Notes under the pieces: generated by a model | The model's database searches: none | Seen by the model: the letters and a program-made list of their open reading frames with translations, nothing else | What the model was told of the DNA's origin: nothing | Source of the DNA: Hydractinia symbiolongicarpus | Taxonomy: Eukaryota; Cnidaria; Hydrozoa; Anthoathecata; Hydractiniidae | Direction: 5' to 3' | Assembly (NCBI RefSeq): GCF_029227915.1 | Contig: NC_079887.1 | Location: forward strand, 10,478,001-10,542,000 | DNA: 64,000 nt | In this document: positions 37,937-49,700 of the stretch, piece by piece | Layout of the letters: each line of letters starts with the position of its first letter | Numbering within the stretch: the first letter of the stretch is position 1 | Translations under genes and position numbers: made by a program

Positions 37937-38553
37937 AATCTTTTTATATATATATATATATCTTCTATTTTTCTTTACACCAACGTAATTATTTATTTTT
38001 TTAACAAAAGTGTATTTATAATGTGCAAACAGAAAGAAGCCCCACACACCATTACACTCGGTTCAACAACAAACAACTTGATATCATAAAGAAGTTACCA
38101 TGTTAGTTTGTTATAATGTATAGACAACAACTCACGCTTTCTTTGTACCAGTGCATTTTTTATAGTTATTTTTACTATTTTTATGCAAATGTTTTTTTGA
38201 ATTTTAAAAGGTTTTGATACTAATTAAAATGTAAAGTTTAACCACAACTTTATTTTTTAAGTTTCTGAAATATGTTGCCCGTGTCGTACATTTAAAGAAA
38301 TCCCTTGCGTGTGCTTTGTTTCATGGTTCACTACAACTCAATATTTTAAAAATACCTATACTATGCTGTTGTTCTAATAGACGCTGTCACTTTTCTGATT
38401 ACATGAGAAAATTGTACCAGAAATGGATTTCGTGCGCCTATTGGGAGGGATCCGTGGTAAAAGCCTTCTGGTTGGCATTTATAGGCGTAGACTAGCTTTG
38501 TGAACAAGGATAGTGTGTTAAACAAAAAAGCAACTACAAGTAATTTCTAGATT
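37937..38553. other. SWAP-70 3' UTR and convergent intergenic space
   Basis: Starts with a TA run after the SWAP-70 stop. There is no canonical AATAAA on the plus strand here. AT-rich; no gene seen. SWAP-70 and the secreted-protein gene converge in this interval. Confidence 0.4.
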
Positions 38554-38559
38554 TTTATT
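38554..38559 (-). other. Poly(A) signal of the secreted-protein gene
   Basis: AATAAA on the minus strand, about 30 nt past the stop codon at 38590. It is independent support for the minus-strand gene. Confidence 0.65.
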
Positions 38560-38589
38560 ATATTCCAAATCCGTATTTCCCATATTTTC

Positions 38590-40007
38590 TTACCCCACGC
38601 TAATTCTAAACTCCGAATATTTTGGTTTTAACCATTTAATCGGACTTGTCGTACAACAACCGTACTCAATGATCATTCTCACTTTACAATGCATCAAACT
38701 TCCAGGTATTTCATCGAATTTTTCTTTTACAGCTTTTTCTAACCACGTGATTAAATTATGCAAATTGATTGGATCAAGCAAGAAGTTGACAACAACGTAG
38801 AGACCTCCCTTTCCATCTTCCTTAATACCTTCTAATTCGCTTTTAGTCAACACGTGGTTAATTTGAGAGCGTTTGATTACATGTAACATATTCACAAAAC
38901 TTCTGAAACACTTCACAAACATTACTTTTTCATCTTTGTTGGAAGCTTCTATATATTTGTCTGATATGAAGCCTTCTTTCTGCAGCCAACCGCCTAAACA
39001 CAAAAAATAACAGGTTATAGTTATCAAGGAAAGTATTCGAGGTCGGTGTTTTGTGAGAACCTAAGAATGTATTATAAGGAATTGGAACGGGTCATTCTCG
39101 TCCCCAGAGCTCTATGAGGTTAAGAGCTCTGGGGTCGAGAATGCGGGTGTGTTCGGAAGCTCGTGGAATTTTTCGGAAGTATACCTGACGGAAAAAAATA
39201 GGAATTTGCCCGCCGTCACTACAGCTACCATCTTTGGATTAAAATATAAATAAACCTCGTTTCCAAACTTTTTCCTTTTTTATTAATCCAGGACGTCAAG
39301 AAGAAATTTAACCTCGCTGTTCGAGATGGTCAGAAAGCGAAAAAGAACCCTGAGAATGAGGTTCATTGTAGATGAATTGATGAAAATATTTAAGTAGATG
39401 TAAAACCTCTTATCTATGTATTATGATTATTGGGAGTGGCGGAATGAGTGTTGGTAAGGGTCAGATTTTTACTTAGGATTTCATTCATAGAAAAATTGCT
39501 AGATAAAGGTAGTTGAATTCACTCGTAAACAACTAAAATTCGTTCCCAGGGAACTTCACCTTTATAATACAGTTCTAGGCAAACTTACATGGAAAAAAAA
39601 TGTGACCTACCTTCTCGCATTACATCATGAAAAATTTTTAGAGTACGCTTTGTTGCAGCAGCTGTCTGCACACGACTTCTAAACACATTTTTTAAGAAGT
39701 CTATCTCACGCCTTATTCGGAAAATACTCCTCGTGACGTAACTTTTTTGTATTAGTTTGAACCCAATCGATGGAGCGTGAGCTTGCTTCGCTTGACAATT
39801 TTCTGTAATAAAAATATTATTTTTCATTTAATTTAATTTATTGAATGGGAAGAAGAAGAAGAAGAAGAAGAAGAAGAAGAAGAAAAAGAAAAAGAAGAAG
39901 AAGAAGAAAAAGAAGAAAGATGGAAGTAGAAGATATGAAGATATCCTACCTGCTTCTAGTACACAAAACAACACCACCAACATCAACCAACTTCTTTTGC
40001 ACACCAT
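38590..40007 (-). CDS. Novel secreted protein, 217 residues, three exons
   Basis: Minus-strand exons: 40007-39950, 39802-39611, 38993-38590. Phases are 1 and 1, with donors GTAGGA and GTAGGT and acceptors TTATTACAG and GTGTTTAG. Exon 1 encodes only a signal peptide (MVCKRSWLMLVVLFCVLEA: basic start, hydrophobic core, small residue before likely cleavage). The mature part of about 198 residues is rich in Lys/Arg and predicted helices. It contains RSIFRIRREIDFLKN, FHDVMREGGWLQKEGF, a hydrophobic GGLYVVVNFLLDP, and a C-terminal LMHCKVRMIIEYGCC. Five cysteines in the mature chain suggest disulphides. An AATAAA 30 nt after the stop supports the 3' end. No family was recognised, so function is unknown. 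A helical extracellular factor is only a guess from composition. Confidence 0.72.
39093..39143. repeat. Palindromic MITE-family copy
   Basis: Arms of 21 bp at 39093-39113 and 39123-39143 differ at one position (CATTCTCGTCCCCAGAGCTCT), with a 9-nt loop. It lies in intron 2 of the minus-strand secreted-protein gene and has the CTCGTCCCCAG core of the family. Confidence 0.85.
39254..39355. mobile_element. Diverged MITE copy, AACCTCGTTTCC ends
   Basis: Begins AACCTCGTTTCC and ends GAATGAGGTT, an imperfect inverted pair, with an internal AACCTCG near 39309. A further lone end lies at 39539-39550 (CGTTCCCAGGG). All are in intron 2 of the secreted-protein gene. Confidence 0.45.
39847..39920. repeat. 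GAA microsatellite
   Basis: About 24 units of GAA with a few AAA interruptions, in intron 1 of the secreted-protein gene, just downstream of its first donor. On the transcribed strand it reads as a TTC tract, a strong polypyrimidine run before exon 2. Confidence 0.97.
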
Positions 40008-42837
40008 CTTGACAAAACTAAGTTGATTCTACACAAAGAATAAGTGTTTCTATGACATTAACTCTTAAAGAAACCATTATTTTCTTAGAGGGGTAAACTT
40101 GTCCTAGGTTTATTTATATTGGGTAGCCCTAGGGTGGGTAAAAAATCAATTACTTCAAGGGTCATTAAAAATTACCTAATAATATATTACGGCGTGTTTA
40201 TTGTACAATATAATTTTATATCTGCGATTCTGGTCACAATTGTTGATGATGTTTTTCAGTAATTTCCTAAGCGTAGCTATAAACATCGCGTGACGATGTC
40301 GGCTAAAAAATTGTAATTTTTGCACATGACCAGGAAGGCAGCATTTCCGTTCAAAATATGCATGTATTACAAAATAATATACATCTGATCTTATGAAGAA
40401 AAAAGTTAGAAAAAGGTACAAGTTGAGGCCAGCAACGGTTAGCATCCTTTTGGTATTTTGTATAGATTCAAATAAACAGTCCGCTGTAAACATTACAAAC
40501 AACAAAGTTTAAAGTGCGTGAATGCAATATTATGATATTTATTTGTGTTAACAAACTTCGAAATTTGAATTCTTGCCTAAATATTTCAGAATTTTAGTTA
40601 CAGAAAAGAACAAAAGATTACACAATAAGGACAGAGAGAAAGATTCACCTAATACAATCTACAAAAACTGTTTTTATTTGTATCAATATTTCTTTTCTCC
40701 CCTCCAGGCAGGTTATAAAGCTGTTTTTAGCCTAAGTGCGGTCATGCAGGCTTTTTCATTGCATATGAAATTTCTGAGCAAGTCACTGAATAGCCAAACA
40801 ATATAATGTCTGGTTATCACAATGTGATTATGGGCGTTAAAAGTTTGCTATAAAAAACTAACCTGCTTCCATGCCGTGATCAGCTTTCTCCACAACATCT
40901 ATAAAGATGTGAAAACTCATATGTAAAGGTTAAAGATAAATACTTCATATAGCAGATATTTAGATCCCAGTCCCTTTACACAATTTATTTGCTATACACA
41001 CGTGTAAAGTCTGTGTATAAAACGTTGTTTCGTTTTGACGCAAATTTGATTTACATCGTCGCCACAAGAACTTAGAAGGTTGTCTATAACTTAAACATGA
41101 CTTTGTTTCTTCCTCTTGTATATTTACTTCCATTTAACAAATACATCAAGAAAATAAATAGAAGAAAAGTGGCTGATATACTACATTTCGACCTTCTTAT
41201 CACTTAGCAACTCTTCTTAAACTGACTCTTCTTCTTTTTCTCCAAGCCTCTTCAAAGCTTGCAAGTTTTATTTAGTATCGAAATCTTTTAGCAACAATAT
41301 GACAAAAGATTTTGGAACAAGACAGCTAATTTTGAAGTTTGCTCCCACAAGTCATTACAGGGGTCATCACTATCTTAGATTCGCGTATTCACAGCGGATC
41401 AAAGGTTATTTGGTTAAATCCATAACTCCAAAAAATGCTAATTGTAGCAGGACCATTTTACTCAAATTTCGAGTCTATGGTTGTTCCCGCCGTAAAATAT
41501 TTCGTTGTGCAGACCGAAAATCCTGCATAACTTTTTCTAATAAGCAATTTGACTTTTTTGACCTGGAACCTACGTTGCTTAATTCTTAAAACCAGTTGCT
41601 TAACAGTTGGTTTAGAAAAAAAATCGAACGATATAAATTATTTTTAGAAATCATACGAAAAGTTACTCAAGGTCAATGTTGTTTATAAGTCAGTCCGTTT
41701 GCATCGAAGGCTAAATGATAAACCTTTCCATCCTCTTAGGTAAAACTGATGAAAATTTTAATTAGGTATGAATTATGTTGACTGTTAATTAAATTCTCGT
41801 TCTTATTGATTTGTTCTTAAAATAAATCATACTTTTACAATTTTTGAAAAAAGGGTTTGAAACGCATAGGCTAACGAGTTTATTACTCGATTAACATAAT
41901 AATCTTGTCTGCGATGTTGAATACAAGTTTTTTGAACAAAAGAGTTGTTACTAGGGCAGAAATCCAAGTAACAGATTGAAAAAAAACTAATCTGGTATTT
42001 CTATCCTCTTTGTGTAGTCTTTGATAGTAACTTGTCCATCGTATGAACAGGCGCCTGCTTATAGCATTGCGCACTTAAATGCCGCTATACATCCCACTAA
42101 ATCTAGGCTAAATACAGGTTTGACCAAGTGTTAAGCAAAATGTCAACCTCGTCCCCAGGACTATTTGCTTCTCAACGGCGCTGCGCTTTCTGATAGTTCT
42201 AGCGAAGGTGCTGGGGTCGAGCTTGGCAAAATGTAACTGTGAAACTAAAAATAAAATGGGCTGACCATAGTAACAACTTTTTCCTCCATACATATGGCTG
42301 CTTCTTCAGCGTAATTTTGGCAGAAGATGTGCTTGGTTCGAGGGGCAAGATGATGGCTCATACCAAAAAAAACTACAGACCCTGGGGTTTCAATTTCTTT
42401 ATTTATTCATTACAATTTTAATATATATTTCTTATCTTATTATTATCAAAAAGAAGAAATTAATGAAAAACAGAAAAGGAATGACGAAGAAGGCTGATGG
42501 TGGTGTACAATATTAGAAATGTTAGAAACTTGAAAGTTATAAACAATAAGGTGAGAAACAAAAAAAAAAGTAATTGTGACGAAGGCTTTGCTAATACCTA
42601 TGTTCTAACCAAAATACTGTGTCTGCTACCTTGTACCCAAGCCTTAATGGGTCTTTCTATTGTGGCTTTCAACAAGCCGTGTTGGGACGAAGTTGCTGCA
42701 CAAAATTATTTGGCGCCACGTTTTTTGAAATTGAAGTCACGCTTCGGATTTGTTAATCCGTGATAATCGGGATATCAAAAGGGCTGACCCTTTTTGTCAA
42801 GAACCAAACCAAAGCAGGGCAGGACAAGTTTTCTTTG
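40008..42837. other. Intergenic region between two divergent genes
   Basis: The secreted-protein gene (minus) and the SR-protein gene (plus) diverge from here. One MITE copy lies at 42143-42227. The sequence near 42580-42780 is less AT-rich and probably contains the SR-protein promoter and 5' UTR. A 36-nt stretch at 40864-40899 on the minus strand is bounded by splice-like signals. Short ORFs at 40176-40505 (-) and 41299-41589 (+) show no family resemblance and are not called. Confidence 0.4.
42143..42227. mobile_element. MITE copy, CAACCTCGTCCCCAGG ends
   Basis: Left CAACCTCGTCCCCAGGAC and right GGTGCTGGGGTCGAGCTTG are inverted. Same family as the copies at 17452, 26553 and 39093. Confidence 0.6.
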
Positions 42838-45800
42838 ATGGACAGAATGAGCAGATCAAATGATAACAAGTGTCGTGTTTACGTGGGAAACCTCCCACAA
42901 GACATTAGAAGTAGAGATGTTGAAAATCTTTTCTCCAAGTATGGAAAAATTATTGATGTAAACGTGAAGGATGGCCATGGAGGAAGGGGACCTTCATTTG
43001 CATTTTTGGAATTTGAAGATCCCAGGTAAAATTTCTGTAAACTTTTGTTTTTGTTTTTTGATTATACACAAATCATCACCAAGGACATTTCTATGGGGGT
43101 GGATATTAATTTCTTAAAAAGAAGTGACATTAGCTATTTTTGCGATCGGATTGGCATCATAACACTGGTTGAACCAATCACGGGCCAGTAATCAGGTTAA
43201 GCAACCATTATGAAATGGTGTACAAATGCCGTAATCATAATGTTTTTGTGGTGAAACCTTCATAACTACAACACTGGATTTTTCAAGAAAATCTTTTTTT
43301 TTAGTCAAATCTTTAATATGTTTTAGATACTGCTTAATTTTTGCCATTTTGCAACATTTTAACAGTGTTTTGCTTGTAAATTCTGTTTAATTAAGGTTGC
43401 TACTGTGAAAGTTTGACCGTGAAAAGTCAACTTTGTACCCCATCAGAGAGCAACGAAGGAGAAAATTCCGACCGCAAGAATTGCTTATTAATTTTATTCT
43501 AGCTATAGCTATTAGCATGGGGAATGTGGGAACTCACCGAAAGCGCCTTAAATGTGAAGGTGGCGGTGGGCGTTTTGGTGCGTTCTTTTACGTTTTTTGT
43601 CTGTGACCGCCAGGAAAAGCCTGGGCCTGTCAGCACGGTTGTTTTGAAGGGGACAAAAATGTTACGAAAAAATATTTCGAATTACCCTCTCAGTTAAAAC
43701 AGGATATATCAAGAACGAAATAAAATTTTTATATTCTGTAAAAAGAATAATAATCTCAGAAAAATTGTCCATATTATTAAAAGAAAAAAATTTTTTGACA
43801 CCTGTCTGAAATTGGTATATTTAGGCCAAAATGTCAAAAATGACTTAAAAATTAAAATTTCCATGAATGTCTTCCACACAATATCTCTGGAATAAAGTTA
43901 AGGAAACATGTTTTTTTTTAGTCCACAGGCTAGGTTAAATATCTGGAATGAAAATTACTTAATTTTATTACTGTCCAAAATTGTCCAAAGGGTTATTTTT
44001 GGGCCAAATGTGAGACCTACGTGAAAACAGCCTTTAGAGCCTCAATGTATGCTTAAAGTTTGTTTATTAACTGAATAAAAACATTAATTTGGATTCTAAG
44101 GCCATTAAATATGATGTAGATGACATATTAGTCTGTCCGAAATTGTCGAAAGGGTTATTTTTGGGCCAAATGTGAGAAATTATGTGAAAACGGCCTTTAA
44201 AGCCTGAATGTATGCTTAAAATTTGTTTATTAACTGAATAAAAACATTAATTTGGATTCTGAGACCATTAAAGATGATGTAGATGTAATATTACATTTAA
44301 TAAAACGTCATTCAGAGTCCACGGTTTCAACATTCTAGTTTATCATGCTAGTAGAAAATATCTCACGTTGTGCATAAATAGTTTATTTATTATATACATT
44401 ACATATATACAAAACAATCATTTTGTGTTTCTTTATAAATTGTATAAAATAGCACCCAATCTTGTGATAAAGCCAAGATTAGCTGACTAGCTTGCCATAA
44501 ATATCTTTCATTTCAACAATTTCATCTTGAAAAAGCCCACCAAAGTCTTAACTAAATATAAAAAAGAAGTATTAAGTGACTTAGCCACAAAACACGATGC
44601 AAAATGCAAAACTTTAGGACCAAAAGATAGCTACTCTTCACAGAAAAATACAAAACAGAAGAAAAAATATTATATAAAAATATAACAATTAGCCACGTTT
44701 GAAGTTTTACAAGCTATAAAACAATTTCTTAAAGTCAAGGGTGATCTTATAGCAAAAAAAATAATAATAAAATCCCTGCAAAATAAAGTAATTTACTGTT
44801 TTGTCCCTTACCCTGTGCTCTGTCAAACTTTAGCAAACACAGAGTTGCCGTAATTTTGCTGGGAAAAACCATACCTACCAAAACATTAAACGCCATCAAT
44901 GTGACTTGCTTAGATTTTTTTAATTATTTAATTAGACAGAAAAAGGATCACACTACATCAAATTGCCGTGCACCACTTTGGCAACTTTTTCTCCTCTTTT
45001 TGAGAGCCTAAAATTTAAGTAGTTTATAGTTTGCGAGACGAACGGTGCATGGTGCCGGCCGATAGAACCATGTTTCCAGGCCCCCCATACGAATTTTCAA
45101 GTCCGTAGCTAGTAGCACGGCGTTGGTACAAGGTTGGAAAGATGGGAAACTTTCGCCAAAATAATGTTTTTTTTAGTTTTGTTCGACGAAATAACTCAAA
45201 ATTTATAACACACATGTATAATATATTTATATATTAAAAAAGGAGAAAAGTAGATCGTTTTAATGCTTTTTAATTCGGTAAAATTAAAACAATACAAAAA
45301 AAGTTTCATAAATTAAAAAAATTAAAAAAAAATTGTGGAAGCCATCTTAATTTTGTCCGCGGTTTGACCGTAGCGAAACAGCAGTGTCAGAAAACACCCG
45401 AATTATGCCCCCAACTGCAACGCGTGCAAGCTCATTTTGTTGTCTTTTAAATTTTTTCGGGAAGAAGGAATGTGTTATTTTGTTGTTTTACTTTCATTTT
45501 TTTATTTGTGGGATTTTATTATGGGTTAAATGATATTCAAATTTCCACACCCACTGCTTGACATTATAAGAATAAATTATACATGGTAATAAATGTTTAG
45601 GGAAATGTTGTTTTGAGTTGTTTTGGGTTTCTTTAGGCAAAATTTTAAGTTTTTTAAAAGGCTGGAAGTCATCTGACAGCCCCTGTTGTTTTTGCAACAT
45701 TTTTGGTGAGTCAGCACCCTTGTGCTAGCTAATAGTTATTTGCTATGATGTTACAATTGCTACAATTACAATGTTATATTCTTTTCATGCGTTAAAAAAA

Positions 45801-46647
45801 CAATTGTGAATGTAGTGCTTTTTCAAACATTGCTATGTTTATAAATATATCGCTTTTACTAAAAGTAGGAACCAGCAGTAACCAGAAATAAGTAACCAAC
45901 AGAAGTAACCAACAAGAACCACCTGTAATTTGAAGTGACCACAAGAGACAACCAGCTAAATAGATAAAACGAAATAAACACAACCTGCCTCGAATGTGAA
46001 ACATTTTATAATGTACACAATATTTCAAGACCCATATTTCTAAAATATTTATGTCCTGTGTGACTCGGGCTTTATGCAACAGTTGGGACAGAAGGCTTTT
46101 AAAACCACATGTGAGAATAAACAAAAACAAAATAAATTTTTTAAATAACAAACTTATATCTGAATTGTAAACCAAATATAACGAAAAACACTATGAACAA
46201 GACACTGTTTTTTTGTGGTAAATGTTAAAGTGCAAATGAATTGGATGAATTAATAAACTGCACAGTTTGAAGTCATCGAGTGTAGGAGATACCTCTACTG
46301 CCATTGCATCCACTGTTGAGGAATCCATAATTTCCGCAGTGATTACACACTTCCTAAAAAATTATTCCCGTTAATTAGATTATGTATTTGACTGAAAGAT
46401 TTTCATTTTGCAATTCGTGTATTTTAAACCAAATATCACTGTACTGAGAAGGGTCCAAAACAAGACATTTTTTTCTTTTTTGACAAAATAAAGTTCAAAT
46501 GAAATAATAAATTTGTGGAAAAACATCGTATCATCCAGCAAAAAATATACATTGTTTCTCTCAATTGGTTTCTGTTCAAGTATAAAAAAATTATGCTTTC
46601 TCGATATGAACGTTTTTTTCCTTGAAACATGTTACATTTTAAATAAT

Positions 46648-46738
<91 letters not shown>

Positions 46739-49700
46739 AAAAGTAAAAGCTTTTCGGCTTGCCATCATCAGTACTATACAAAGTTAAAACAAAACATTTT
46801 ACATTTTATTCCAAAGAATGAACTTTAATGCTAAAAACAATATTTTTGTTCTGTTCTTCTTTTTCCATTATTACCTGTAGGCGAAATAAATAACTTAAGT
46901 TGGTTAATTATTGCGAATTCAGCGAATTTATTCATATTTTTGAAAATTACTCTTCGCGGAATGCGCCTCGTGGGAGCAACTTAAAAGTAGCTAGTTAGCA
47001 AGAGCATAAAGTATCAGAAAAAAGCCCTGGGAACTAGGTTCCCTTTTATTTATCATATTTGGTAGTTTTAAGGTCATGAAGTGTTGTGCAAAAATGTCAC
47101 AACACCTTCGCACCGCTACTGCTGCCTTGTCTGGAGTAAATAATAATAACAGCTGCTTCTCTTGTAGTTACTTGAAAAAACAGCTGGTTCCCTGGTGGTT
47201 ATTTCATAATACTGGTGGTTCTCTGGTGGTTAGTTTAAAATACTGCTGGTTACTGTTGGTTACTGCTGGGGCCTACTTTTAGTATTTTTTTTAAAATATA
47301 TATACCTTTTAAAAAAACAGACGTGACACAGGTATAACTTTCAGTTAAGGGAAAACACAGATGTTTCATGGTCAAACTCACAGGTTAAATTAGCAAAAAC
47401 TGCACAATATAACAGATTTGAAGTAGGAAAACAAAAATTCAGCCCCTAATTTATGAAGCAGTGACTGGGTGAGCAGCATGTTTTCCACAAATCATAATGG
47501 CTACACTGAAAAATAGGGGCCTGTAATTGGTTCATGTGACACTCGCAAAGCAGGAGAATAAATGATTACAAAGATACAATATATAAAATGTTGTAAAATT
47601 TTCTTATCAGTGAGCTACCCCCTAAATTGGTAATGTAGTATATCCTAGATTAAAGGCTAAGGATCAGTGTATAGCCATCCAGTGTTGCCAGTGAAAAGAG
47701 AAAGTTAGCTAATGTCACTCACTAACACTCTTAGTAATAAGAGATAATGAATCTCTGATATAAAAATGTTTATATAATCAATATCTAGCCAACCATATCT
47801 AACCCCAGCCCCAACTAATACTGCAATAAAAAATAGTTCTTTTGAGGTACTTTTTTATGAAGCGAGGTTGAGCGTTAGATTTGACGGAAGACATTGGATA
47901 CTTGATAGCTTATAGAACCACATTCCTAGTTTTCAAGGTACTCTGGTCAACTGCAAACCTGGACATAATATTAGATTAATTGTCCATTTTTCTGCTCTTT
48001 TTTTGAAATGGGCAAATAGCATCACTAAGCCAGTGCTCTACAACAGATAGAGTAACCAACGTCAAAATACGTAATAGAATAATCCTCTTCCTGGAATGGT
48101 AAAAAAATTTAGGAATCCAGGCATCGTGATATTAACAAAAATTAGTACTCCCTAAAGGGAACATGAGGTATAAAATGATGTTGGACTTCTTTTAAATTTT
48201 TAAAAAAACTTTTCGTTCTCAAGATATTTACATCTAAAGAAATTTTAGATTCAATTATGCTGCATAAATTATGATGTCATATTTAAGTAAAAGCAAATTT
48301 GGACATTTTCTGTCATCAGTAATTTTAAACCTGTTAAGGGACGTGCATTCAAACTTTATCAATGCATAGATATTATAAAGGTTAATTGATTACCCAAATT
48401 TTTTTGCCAAAATGACACTTTTTTGCTTGCCCAAGCCTCCCATTTTTTTGCTGACGACCCCATAACTTGGGATCTGCATGTTGGTTTGCAATCAGTGGAT
48501 TTGCAAACCAAATAACTCAAGTCTGACATGAACATTGACTAGTTTATAGTGTGTGGTAATTAGGCAGCATTGTTTGATTTGTTTTTACTTGTGGCTGCAC
48601 TAATTATTAAATGTTTTTAAAAAAATATGGCGATATTTATGTTCCGTTTATTGGCGTTTGATTTTATAATTTAAACTTTATATATTTTGTACTACAATAT
48701 TGTAATTTGTTATCGTTATATATCTTTTGGACTAAAAAAATTACTAAAATAAAAAAATAACTAAAATAAAATAAGTGAAAAATAGAAGAAATCCTTGATC
48801 TAAATTGAATATTAATTAATTCGAATATATAATGATTTTCATGATCCAATGCTAACAATGTAATGTTAGATATGGTTATTAGCCGCTGTTAAACTCCAAG
48901 GAATTCTGTTCTTACTTTGACATTACATGTGTATCTCACAAGCAGAATAATAAAGGCAGGCGATAAATCGCAGGCGAAATGACTTAAAAAGTAAAACTTT
49001 GACCTAAACCTTACTATTGGTGTATATGAAGAATTTTACATATTAAAAATCTTGGTGTTATATTATTGGTGTTGAAAGGGTTTTATATCAAGTTTACATA
49101 AATTCTAATTATTGAATATCCCACTTCTATTAATACAATTGTCAACCGTATAAACCTATTATTCTATCTATGTCTAGAGATGCAGAAGATGCCATCAGAT
49201 ACAGGGATGGTTATGATTTTGAAGGTAGTCGACTGAGAGTTGAATACCCACAAGGAAAAAAAGATTTTGGTTCTGGTGGTTCATTTCGTGGTGGTTTTTC
49301 AAGAGGAAGAGGAAGAGGTTGCAGTATTTTTTCTCTATAAATGCTTAATTCTTATAGAAAAACTTCTCTTTGAAAAATACTAACAGTGTTAATTTTCTGA
49401 AAAAAAGATCAACAAAAAGCAGTAGTTTTTGGATTTGAAACTTTTTGTGAGATAAATATTCTCTTGTATTGTATTAACGTTTTGGTGTATGGCTGTTTCA
49501 TTCATAAAGTATCTGAAAAATATTTAAAAAAAAATTATGATAACAAAATTTTTTCTGATAGGACGTGGAGGAGGACCACCCAGAAGATCTGATTACCGCG
49601 TGTTGGTTTCAGGACTGCCAGCCACTGGAAGCTGGCAGGACATAAAAGATCATCTTCGAGAAGCAGGCGAGGTGGTATATGCAGATGTCTTCCGTGATGG

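Larger units (their letters stand above)
43026..49177. other. SRSF1-like intron 1 (6.2 kb)
   Basis: Contains a 162-bp tandem duplication, a 1.4-kb inverted-arm element with a TA microsatellite, and a less AT-rich patch at about 45030-45140. SR-protein introns often contain poison exons for autoregulation. None could be identified here. Confidence 0.5.

Noticed and set aside
39841-40026. Lys-rich ORF
   Set aside because: Translation of the GAA microsatellite.
40176-40505. 109-codon minus-strand ORF
   Set aside because: No recognised motif, and no adjoining exon or poly(A) signal; kept as a chance ORF.
41299-41589. 96-codon ORF with ATG
   Set aside because: No family resemblance, splice partners or poly(A) signal; its length is within chance expectation for a long intergenic interval.
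45024-45215. Less AT-rich patch with a 63-codon minus ORF
   Set aside because: No splice signals or known motif; more likely a repeat fragment.
46436-46768. ORFs on both strands through the TA repeat
   Set aside because: Alternating Ile-Tyr from a TA microsatellite; not protein-coding.
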